Of a stretch of DNA of 14,673 nucleotides, positions 7,681-14,673 are shown piece after piece. Source of the stretch: Sphaerosporella brunnea (lineage: Eukaryota > Ascomycota > Pezizomycetes > Pezizales > Pyronemataceae); NCBI GenBank assembly GCA_008704415.1, contig VXIS01000584.1, positions 1 through 14,673 of the forward strand, given 5' to 3'. Position 1 is the first letter of the stretch; each line of letters begins with the position of its first letter. Below the pieces are notes generated by a model. It was not told the DNA's origin, made no database searches, and saw only the letters and a list, made by a program, of their open reading frames with translations. The position numbers and the translations under genes were made by a program.

Positions 7681-8421
7681 ATCTATCGTTTTTTTCCGCG
7701 GTGGATTCCGGTCTTTAATTTTGGCTACACTGCAGTGGATAGCAATGAACAGGCAGATGAGCCTACCAAAGCCGCGGCCAAGCAAGCGGCCCCAAGCCTC
7801 GATGCCAGCACCACAACACTCTCCTACATCAAACGAGCGGCAAGAGAAAAGTTGATACACTAACGGCAAACGACATGAGAAGCCAGTTATAAAGGAAAGC
7901 ACTACTCTGGACGCTTCAAGCTGAAGCCAGACAAGTATTTGCTCAGCAACAACCGGCGGCTTGTCTCGGCAATCATACAGCTGCGGATAGGACACGGGCG
8001 CTTCAATTCATACCTTCACGGCATGCCCAGCGCATACGTTCACAGCCAGCTCTGCAGCTGTCGGTGGAGAGAGCATCAAACGCCAGAGCATCTATTACTC
8101 GCGTGCCAGCACAGCCGTTCGGCGCTCGAGGTGATGAGTAAGGCATTCGGAAAGCGTCGAAAGCTATGTCGGCAGCCTCTGTTTTATTTAGACGTTGGCT
8201 ATTATCCACTGGGGCACTTTCTTCTGGAGACGGGAATTGCCACAATACAATGGAGGCTCGGACACCAAAACCAGGATATGGATCTGGATCAAGGTCGCGA
8301 GGATCATTGGGGTTTGGGAGGCGTGGGTGAAGACCAGAAAGCGGAGGTTGAGGAGGGAGCAGAGGTGATGAAGAGTAGTTTTGTTGTTTTTCTGGATGGG
8401 GAAGGACGGAGAAGCGTTTGA
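7681..8421 (+). pseudogene. Tad1-like LINE remnant: RNase H end and CCHC-like C-terminus
   Basis: One frame holds the C-terminal end of a fungal non-LTR retrotransposon polyprotein. At about 7702-7800 it reads WIP, then GYTAVDSNEQADEPTKAAAK, which resembles the RNase H block W(I/V)PGHxGVxGNExAD followed by an Ala/Lys-rich helix. The His is replaced by Tyr, and four extra residues sit between WIP and GYT. From about 7936 it reads LLSNNRRLVSAIIQLRIGHG, then FNSYLHG and CSCRWREHQTPEHLLLAC. This is the QLRTGHG motif and the CxC...H...C zinc-knuckle-like end found in ascomycete LINEs. In-frame stops at 7861 (TAA) and 7876 (TGA), plus a stop just upstream at 7678, show that it is dead. The endonuclease and reverse transcriptase are not visible, which suggests 5' truncation. 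Confidence 0.75.
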
Positions 8422-8425
8422 TTTC

Positions 8426-8721
8426 TACGTTTGGTTTTTCTACATATGGATTCCTTTTCCTTTATCTTGGCTATGCGCGATCTGGAAGAAGGTGCGCGAT
8501 TGACATTTGTCTTGTCAGTTGGACGTATTTCAGGATGTTTGTCCGGGCGGTCGACGGGCAAGGATGATGGAGGGCACACTTCAAGGGGAGGGCTCGCGCA
8601 ATGCGCTTGGTTTTTACATTTTGTTTTCTTTACTTGGGTTCTTTTGTATCTTGGCCAGTTGCGAACCGGGAGAAGGCGTGCGATTGATATTTGTCTTGTC
8701 CGTTGAACGTATTTCCGGAGG
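8426..8721. repeat. Diverged tandem repeat behind the LINE (two units)
   Basis: Unit 1 (about 8426-8534) and unit 2 (about 8604-8721) share TTGGTTTTT, ATCTTGG, GAAGG then GCGATTGA and ATTTGTCTTGTC, and end TTGGACGTATTTCAGGA versus TTGAACGTATTTCCGGA. The offset is 177 at the left and 184 at the right. It is T/G-rich on the LINE's sense strand, so it is probably its 3' untranslated region. Confidence 0.7.
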
Positions 8722-9459
8722 ACAGCGGCCGAGCCGCAGATGATGCGAGCAGTGTAGAGACAGGCGAGGAAGCGGAGCTAGTGGAATTTCTTTTGTCTTT
8801 GTCTTCTGTCATTTCCTTTGTCCTGTGCTTGTTTGTTGATTCTGCTGCTCGCGAGTGCTTTCTTCTGCTTTCTTTTCTCATAAGGGCCTTATCCGAAGGA
8901 CTGCATGCCGACATGAGGAATAATAATACGGTAATTATGCAAGATGCCCCCCGCTGGAGGCCATAATTTGTAGGATACCCCCTAAAATCAAAGTTGTGGA
9001 CATACCACAGTCAAAAAGCGACTACAACTAAAAGACAGACGGTCAGAACTGGGGGGATAGCCAAATAAACCCCGTAGAATCGATTTCCGTTGTCCGTTTT
9101 ACAGTATGAGCACTTTTCTTTGCCGGACAATCACGAAACCACCAACACACATTCCTCCGCGACCTCGCACCGCACCAGCCGACAGCGGCGAGCAATTCTA
9201 AGGAGTCCCTAGCACAAACTCTCTAATGCAGGGAGTTACGGTTGCCTTGAGCGGCGGCGGACGGGGAGAGACGAAGAGGTGGACCAGCGGGGTTTCCTTT
9301 GCTTTGGTTGTTGCCAGTGTTTTCTGTTCAATTTTCCTTGATTCTCCTTGCTGAACAATCATAGAGGGTGTACAGTTCGGATGCCAGTGCAATCGAGACA
9401 GCGACTTCCCGTCGTGAGAAAAAGCGCACTATCTAGCCCCTGTGGTACACGCGCTCGAG
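8722..9459. other. No recognisable gene
   Basis: I see only short frames without motifs. The T-rich stretch to about 8890 may be the rest of the LINE tail. ATAAGGGCCTTAT near 8880-8892 is palindromic around a central G. I could not define a LINE 3' end, poly(A) tract or target duplication. Confidence 0.4.
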
Positions 9460-9603
9460 GAGTAAAAGATACTCAAATTTTACCCATGAAAATGTGAGTA
9501 AACATGCGGGCGAGAAGATACCACTCAAAACGGCGTAACATACTCAGTTCGGGAGTAAAAATACTCCCAAAAACGATGTATAATACTCCCTGGAACATGA
9601 GTA
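9460..9603. promoter_or_regulatory. Cluster of eight GAGTA/TACTC motifs
   Basis: GAGTA begins at 9460, 9496, 9553 and 9599; TACTC begins at 9470, 9541, 9562 and 9584. The strongest pair forms a hairpin at 9551-9568: GGGAGTA, loop AAAA, TACTCCC. Two occurrences of either orientation would be unusual in so short a stretch. It may be a binding-site array, or the decayed remains of a short inverted-repeat element. No downstream gene is secure. Confidence 0.5.
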
Positions 9604-9704
9604 TCTACTATCTGCGGTCTTTTTACTGCCGATTACGTGATATCTTTTTGCTCCCTCGTCTCAATGTAAACTGTACTGGGCAGATTTCGCGGTGGGACCC
9701 GGTC

Positions 9705-9985
9705 ATGGACCAAGTGTGCTCGGCGCGAGAGAAACCCAACGCAACTACTGACATGGCCTCCATGTTGAAAATGTAGACATGTTTCAAGTGTTGCAGAACC
9801 AGCTACGGCACGAACAGGCGACGTACACCCAGTTGGAGGATGATTACAGGCACTTGCGGGGGAAGTACGGCGAACGCCTCGAGGGGCCGGGGCCTTTCAC
9901 TTGGTCTTCGCCTATGGCTTATCGTGGGCCACCGCATTTTGGTGCTTCTGTCCATACTTTCTATGAACCTCAGGACTTTCTATGA
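9705..9985 (+). pseudogene. Possible frameshifted coiled-coil fragment (weak)
   Basis: From the ATG at 9705 one frame runs MDQVCSAREKPNATTDMASM and stops at 9774-9776. A frame offset by two bases opens at the ATG at 9779 with MFQVLQNQLRHEQATYTQLE and continues DDYRHLRGKYGERLE. This looks like an amphipathic helix or coiled coil, followed by a Gly/Pro-rich stretch to a stop at 9985. The pieces would join if the TAGAC between them had a different length, and no intron borders fit. The end of the second piece runs into the 18-bp minisatellite. No family is recognised, and it may not be coding. Confidence 0.25.
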
Positions 9986-10194
9986 CTGTGAGTCTTTCTA
10001 TGATCGCTTGCCATTCTATAACCGCCTGTACTTCTATGACAGTAAGCTTTTCTATGACCGCGAGTCTTTGAATGACCATGAGTCTTTCTATGGCCGCTTG
10101 CCTGTATGCGAGCAATCCTCTGACTGCTTGCCTTTCTATGGCGGCGAGCCTCTCGATGGCAGAGGGTCTTTGCATAGTCGCGAGTCTTTCTATT
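9958..10194. repeat. 18-bp minisatellite, about 13 diverged units
   Basis: The consensus is close to TTTCTATGACCGCGAGTC. Most units are exactly 18 bases; one near 10103-10133 is disrupted and the first is 19. Since 18 is a multiple of three, both strands stay open over the array: the plus strand gives Phe-Tyr-Asp-Arg-Glu-Ser-like hexapeptides and the minus strand Ile-Glu-Arg-Leu-Ala-Val-like hexapeptides. The long frames at 9840-10307 (+) and 9912-10259 (-) therefore cannot both be taken as genes, and perhaps neither should be. Confidence 0.85.
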
Positions 10195-11020
10195 ATCAAT
10201 CTTTGCCTGTAAAAGTCTTTAGGCAACCATGGATCAATCTTTTCCGTGTGTGTGATCATAGAGGATCACTCGGCCAATGCTGTGCCGCTCGAGGGGTGCA
10301 CCCGTGAATACCAATCACCATCACACCGATCACCCCACTCCAATGACATTATTCCACTTTCGAGCTCCAAAAAAAGTCACCAAATAAACCAAACGCATGG
10401 AAAAAAAGGTGCTCGTTGCGGAGGCGACAAAAACCTTCCACCCACAAGGAGCGGCGCGGAAGCCCCCCACGCAGTGTTGAATCTGGGTCCACCCGCTTCG
10501 AAGGTGTATCAATTTATCACTGCACTATCGAGGCTTTCCGAGATGTCAGGAATTATGAAGTTCGTTTTGAAGAAACTGGCAACATGCAATGGAAAACTTC
10601 ATTGGACTTCCGATTTGCCTTGGCTAAATAAATCAGCTTTACTTGTCTCTATAGCGGCAGGCCAGCACCGGCAGTGTTGCGTAGCCCGCACAGACCTGGA
10701 GGGAACAACGGCTGAATAAGAAAAATATATAGAGCCTTTCCATGGACTACGGCTTCCGCGTCATGCGAGCGCACTCGAATTCTTGACGACTGCACGGGCA
10801 GCCGTCACAGTATCCTTTACCTCATGGACGCGTAGCTATCTGTTCAGATGCAGAAAGTAACGTAATTTCCCAACTGCGAGCGAAGTTTGGAACGAGTGCT
10901 CAGTCATGAATATAACCCTTATTCCGTCCCGTTCGTCGTGCGAATTCTCGCGCAAATGCAGTTCTGCGGTTGGTAGACCAAAAAAGCGCGTTTGACACCA
11001 TCAAGTTGCAAAAAAGAAAT
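10195..11020. other. No recognisable gene
   Basis: Only short overlapping frames (10246-10719, 10416-10631) without motifs or a convincing start. The base composition is mixed, with A-rich patches near 10370-10410 and 10720-10735. I see no repeat structure beyond the end of the minisatellite. Confidence 0.4.
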
Positions 11021-11159
11021 TGTCCAGGGAAGGATTTGAACCCCCGTCTTGCGGGCCTCCACCGGCCGCGCCATGTCACGATTCTCCCGTCTAGATCAGA
11101 AGAGACATGCCGCGGCCGGCAGAGGCACGGCAAAATGCTGACCGCTACACCACCCGGAC
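11021..11159 (-). tRNA. tRNA-like locus with a long palindromic insert at the anticodon loop
   Basis: On the minus strand the 5' end GTCCGGG (11153-11159) pairs with CCTGGAC (11022-11028) as a seven-base acceptor stem with one G-U pair. The T arm is GGGGG, loop TTCAAAT, CCTTC (two G-U pairs). The A box TGGTGTAGCGG and B box GGTTCAAATCC both fit the Pol III consensus. The D arm folds as GTGT/GCAT. Standard numbering places T33 correctly and would read anticodon GCC, but the closing anticodon stem is imperfect and the variable loop short, so I do not assign an isotype. Between the halves lies a hairpin of GCCTC, CCGGCCGCG and CATGTC pairing with GACATG, CGCGGCCGG and GAGGC. It may be an intron-bearing tRNA, a pseudogene, or a tRNA interrupted by a small palindrome. 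Confidence 0.45.
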
Positions 11160-11526
11160 GGAACTGGTTGCGAACCTTTGTAGAGTGAGTACAAATTCAT
11201 GTCGTGCAACAGATATACATGGATAATCCCTGGTTGTGGACTCGTGGTCTTGGGGAAAGTGTTTCTGTAGTTAAGTACCTCATGTTTTGTTGAGTAAAAC
11301 ACGGTTGATGATTTAAGGATCAGCGGGAAGGTCATGGCAAAGCTGGGCGACTTGTGGCCTCGCATCCAGTCCCCTGGTGCCGACCGCTGGCGTGACCCAG
11401 GAATCGCTGCTACGGCGTACAACCGGTGATACGCTAGTCTAGCGCGTGAATCCCAAAACGTACTGTAAATGTTGGTGAGAGGGCCTGGAGACTTCCACCT
11501 CACCAAAATCGATTCTTCCCGACAAC
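11160..11526. other. Upstream region of the DUF6589 gene
   Basis: This 367-base gap has no secure gene. The minus-strand frame over 11096-11506 overlaps the tRNA-like locus and shows no motif. I find no terminal inverted repeat here matching the sequence downstream of 14076. No clear TATA box is seen, and the ATG at 11527 lies in the good context ACAACATGCC. Confidence 0.4.
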
Positions 11527-14076
11527 ATGCCTACTACCCGTGGAATCGCTTCGTGCATCACCGGCCAGTCAGAACAGAGTAATCCCGTTCAACCCGGGAC
11601 GCCGATCGAGGAATCCCGACATCACTCCCGGGGAGCTCAACCTGGCCCGCCAGGGCTTACACCTCTGCTATATCTCGATTCTGAAGCTCGTAGAATGGGA
11701 TTCTCCTCACTTGCACAGGTCGTACTACACCAGGTTTCGGAGTCCTCAGACCTCGATCACTCTGCGCTCAAGGATTATACCGCACTCTTGACGACAATCG
11801 TTGCGCAGAAGAAGTTCAACGCGACCATAGCAAGCTACAACAAACGATTCATGCGGGGTGTCACCCAGCTGCTTACGGACCACAGCATGAAGGAGTTAGA
11901 TGTCCTCGTTGCAAAGCCTGAATCCCGATTCAATATGAAGCGTTTCACACCAGAGCATATCGAAAGCTTCAATCCCACCCTACTCCAGAGTGCCCACCAG
12001 CGATATACACCGACGTTGCACGCGATACTTCATGGTATCCTGCACAAAGACAATTCCCGACCGGCCCAAGATGATTCCCGCCGTAAACAGCGTCCCTATG
12101 ATCGGGATTTGGTCGCCACCGCGGCCATCTGCATGCTATCATATGCCCGACACAGGGAATCCAACGGTCTGCAGGTGCTTACACATTTGGGCAATCAATC
12201 GATTTCAATGTGCTGACATCGGCAGGCTCTCGTGGGATATTTTCTATTCGCAAGCAATACTTCCAAGAGGACAATCGAAGTCTTGCATAGGTTTGGTCTG
12301 TCCGTCTCCTACGAGACGATTCTCAAAGCACTCCGGCACAATGCGGAAGCCTCACGAGACCAATTGCGCCGGGTAGTCAAAGAAGGCCGATTCATGATAT
12401 CATTCGACAACATGAACTTCTATCGAAATGTGCGCGATCAGAGAGCCCACAATCGGAGTCATCAAGTTAATTACACAGCCGGGTTCATCTGCGTCATGGA
12501 TTGCGATTGTGGGTCCGGACCAGACTGCGAGTGCGGGGCATTGCCGGAGCGAAGTATCGATCACAAGGCGGCGAGTTTGCTCAGCTTCAAGGATTTCGAT
12601 ATCGATTCCGACGCCCAGATGTATCTCCATAACGCGGCCGATTATCTGTTCGGTACCGTGCTCAAGCGCCATTTTGCAAGCGCAATGAGCAAGCAGAAAG
12701 ACCCGGAAACCCGTGGGCCCCGCTACTCAGTGCCGGATCCCCCTTTGGCCCATATCCGCGTCAAACAGGATCGGGCCCGGATACTGACGTTCCAGACGCT
12801 GGATATGGATGAAGCGTCTATATCCGGGACAATCGATATCTTAAAGGCGCTCGTGCAGGAGCTCGGGATCGATTGTGAAGATGTGCTAGACCGCAAGATC
12901 ATGCTCCATGGGGATTACTTAACTGTGCGCAACGTAACTCGCGCTATGTTTCGGAGATCGGTTGAACCTGAACCTCTTATGCGATTCGGCTGGGTAGAGC
13001 CGATTGCTGGGTTGTTTCATCCTCAGATGAACGTGCTGAAGTTGATATTTGGGGTTTTTGAAGGAGAAGCGGCGGATCCAGGCTCTCTCAAACGATTCAG
13101 CACTATCCTTCGCAGAAGGGGCGTTAGCAAGGATATCAAGGATTTCCACGCATGTGACGATTTCTTCAGAATGGTTCTCGAAGCCTATATCCTGGCATAC
13201 TATCAGCATTATGCGGGGCTGGCATATGCCAATCAGCTGAATGCTCACCTCGAAACGAGCGATTGGCCCGCCCAAATCGCACTGGCGGTGCGCGCTGGGA
13301 TTGATCCTTTCATGGTATCGCGGGTGCGTTCGGTGGCCCGCGAGTCAATCGATGCTGCCGTAGGGGTCCGCATGGAGGAGGAGCGTGCGAAATGGGAGGT
13401 GCTTAAGGCGCAGCGGCGATTACAGCGTCAAAACGGACAATCGCTTGCAAATTTGCCCCGCAAGGATTGGAAGAACATCCAATCGAGGTTAACCGCGGAT
13501 TTGGGTTCGGGGATAAGAGACATTGTCAAAGAGAACGCCATGTTATTCCTTAATTGTGGTCTCATCTATCTCGACTTCCACGACGCATGTCGGGGAGGAT
13601 TCAGTGGGCGCGTAGAGAGGTGCGTCAAGATGTTCGCAATCCTATTTGCGGGTGGGAAGCACGGCAATTACGCCGGTGAATGTATCCATCTTGTGGCGTG
13701 TTTAGCCCGTATGTGGAAACCGGAATTCAAACAAGCTTGGCTGGACTACTGCCTGATCAACCCGAACTCCAGGCCTGACATATACTGCGCAATCGATAGG
13801 CACGGCGAAACAGTCATTCGAGAGAACAAGGACAAGGTGCGGCCGTCAGCCAATGCTAAGGATGATCGATTTTTGAGAGAGGTGGTGGCACGCAATGTTG
13901 GATCACTCCGGGCAAGCAAGCATGTAATGGCCGAATGCACCGGGGCAACGGACTATCGAAATCGACATACGGAAGTGTCACGGACTGAGGATATCAGCTT
14001 GATCCGCAAAAAACTGGTTGAAGCCCATGTCTTTACACATGTCACGGCGCGAGTTTGGATGGAGTTTTCCGACTAA
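11527..14076 (+). CDS. DUF6589-family protein, two exons, 832 residues
   Basis: Exons 11527-12174 and 12226-14076 join in phase 0 as NGLQ|ALVGYFLF, giving 832 residues. The join removes the TGA at 12214 that ends the first open frame and the false GTG start of the second. The features match the fungal DUF6589 family as I recall it. There is a helical N-terminal region, GLSVSYETI near residue 240, MISFDNMNFY with Asp277, and an RDQR/NYTAGF segment. HGDYLTV follows with Asp446, then RFGWVEPIAGLFHPQMNVLK with His481, a charged coiled-coil-like stretch near 598-625, and GGKHGNYAGE with Glu701. A Cys cluster, CDCGSGPDCEC (309-319), could bind metal. The biochemical function is not established. The family is multicopy in fungi and Asp277/Asp446/Glu701 could be a DDE-type transposase triad, which is my inference. 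No flanking terminal repeats were found. Confidence 0.85.
12175..12225 (+). other. Spliceosomal intron (51 nt) in the DUF6589 gene
   Basis: The donor is GTGCTT directly after CAG, the branch site is GCTGAC at about 12211-12216, and the acceptor is GGCAG ending at 12225. The size, branch consensus and distance to the acceptor are typical of filamentous fungi. The phase-0 join restores one frame across two open stretches that belong to the same family. Confidence 0.85.
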
Positions 14077-14185
14077 GCTACCGGCTTTTACTCTCAATGA
14101 AATCGGCTGGAACTCTCAGATCTAAGGCTTCAAAGGATGCTGATTCATTTGCTGTTCTCAAATTTACCCCCCCGTTGATGGTTGT
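14077..14185. terminator. Likely 3' region of the DUF6589 gene
   Basis: This short stretch after the TAA has no ORF. It should contain the polyadenylation site, but no clear AATAAA is present; the nearest candidates are CAATGAAATC at about 14095 and the T/C-rich tail at 14158-14173. Confidence 0.25.
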
Positions 14186-14326
14186 CACGTGGTGAGGTTC
14201 GGAAGTGGGGGTTGTTTGTGGTGTCGTGATGAGGCTCTGTAGGGGGACTCGGTGGGGTGGCTCCGAGCCGAGGTTATATTCGGCTACCACGTGGCGCGGC
14301 GCACCGCAGTCACGTGATTGCTATAA
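14186..14326 (+). promoter_or_regulatory. Promoter or LTR-like segment with three CACGTG boxes and a TATA box
   Basis: CACGTG occurs at 14186-14191, 14288-14293 and 14311-14316, and TATAA at 14322-14326. CACGTG is the E-box bound by fungal bHLH factors. The arrangement suits the promoter of the gene starting at 14632. It would also suit the U3 part of a retrotransposon LTR, but I cannot see LTR borders, a primer-binding site or a second copy in the window. Confidence 0.5.
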
Positions 14327-14631
14327 GGGGCCTTCGCTTCCGCTTTGTTGTTTGTTTTCCCTTTCCTCTTTACTGAACCTTCGTATGTCAATCTGAGTAC
14401 CTTCGTTCCAATCTGAATCCTGACCGTGCGCATCGCGCCTCTTGTCCTGCCTCTTGTCCTGCCTTTGGATCTTGTCCCAGCTCTCGTTCTTGCCCCCTCT
14501 GTACGCGAGTACCTTGGGCCCCTCCAGTCTGTTCTCGACCCTCTCCGTTACACTAGGTTCAGTCCACCAAAGCCTAACCTACTCGCTCTGTCTGTCACAT
14601 CGCCACCTCCCCCTCCCACTCTTGCAACACC
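14327..14631 (+). other. Pyrimidine-rich 5' leader with short tandem repeats
   Basis: This stretch is C/T-rich throughout, as in leaders of highly expressed fungal genes or retroelements. It contains a near-repeat of about 20-22 bases at 14378-14399 and 14400-14419 (both CCTTCGT...CAATCTGA) and a perfect tandem pair of CCTCTTGTCCTG at 14438-14449 and 14450-14461. No introns or ORFs are evident. Confidence 0.5.
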
Positions 14632-14673
14632 ATGGCCGCCTACCACGACCTCCGAATCCCTCAGGAGCTCTGG
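14632..14673 (+). CDS. Start of a gene running off the window
   Basis: The ATG lies in the excellent context CACCATGGCC and is followed by 14 open codons (MAAYHDLRIPQELW) to the window edge. The TATA box 306 bases upstream and the C/T-rich leader support a real start. Too little is visible to name the product. It could be a host gene or the gag-like first ORF of an LTR retrotransposon. Confidence 0.5.
   Translation, partial: MAAYHDLRIPQELW

Noticed and set aside
10900..11188. ORFs on both strands across the tRNA-like locus
   Set aside because: They coincide with the structured tRNA halves and insert and show no protein motif.
11096..11506. Minus-strand ORF of 136 codons upstream of the DUF6589 gene
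   Set aside because: It has no recognisable motif, overlaps the tRNA-like locus, and has no convincing promoter.
12400..13275. Minus-strand ORFs within the DUF6589 gene
   Set aside because: They are shadows of a well-supported plus-strand coding region.
12232..14076. Separate 614-codon gene starting at a GTG
   Set aside because: The GTG is an internal Val codon. A consensus 51-nt intron joins this frame to 11527-12174, and both parts belong to the same family.

Overview
This looks like an accessory, repeat-rich stretch of a filamentous fungal nuclear genome. The evidence is a gene of the fungal-expanded DUF6589 family with a typical 51-nt intron (GT donor, GCTGAC branch site, CAG acceptor), the 3' end of a Tad1-like LINE, a small SANT/Myb-like gene, a PIF/Harbinger-type nonautonomous element, and an intron-bearing tRNA-like locus. 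The nonsense codons in the LINE could be RIP-like, which leans towards Pezizomycotina (Ascomycota), but I cannot assign a genus.

Positions 1-4803 form one giant spacer-less palindrome. Bases 1-2443 are the reverse complement of 2444-4803, and the homology runs to the left edge of the window. The arms differ mostly by one- to few-base length changes, and the left arm is 83 bases longer. That pattern fits long-read fold-back or uncorrected consensus better than an ancient duplication, although a real inverted duplication is not excluded. Each arm carries a 21-bp minisatellite, simple repeats and a short SANT-like ORF, which is open on the right (4254-4520) and frameshifted on the left (294-575).

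From about 5000 to 6074 there is a frameshifted minus-strand coding remnant (5000-5160), then a transposon nest. A 632-bp element (5350-5981) with 16-bp GGGCCTGTTTGGATAG termini and a TAA target duplication has split a 135-bp hairpin element; removing it restores two 51-nt arms. Next are an unrecognised 185-codon ORF (6419-6976), a degraded LINE C-terminus (7681-8421) with a diverged tandem repeat behind it, a dense GAGTA/TACTC cluster (9460-9603), and an 18-bp minisatellite (9958-10194) open on both strands.

The best-supported gene is at 11527-14076: two exons giving an 832-residue DUF6589 protein. Upstream on the minus strand is a tRNA-like locus (11021-11159) with intact A and B boxes and a long palindromic insert at the anticodon loop. 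The window ends in a CACGTG- and TATA-containing, pyrimidine-rich leader before an ATG at 14632, the start of a gene that runs off the window. I see no operon-like logic. The DUF6589 gene is the only substantial intact coding unit. The most distinctive structures are the palindrome, the nested transposon and the hairpin-interrupted tRNA.
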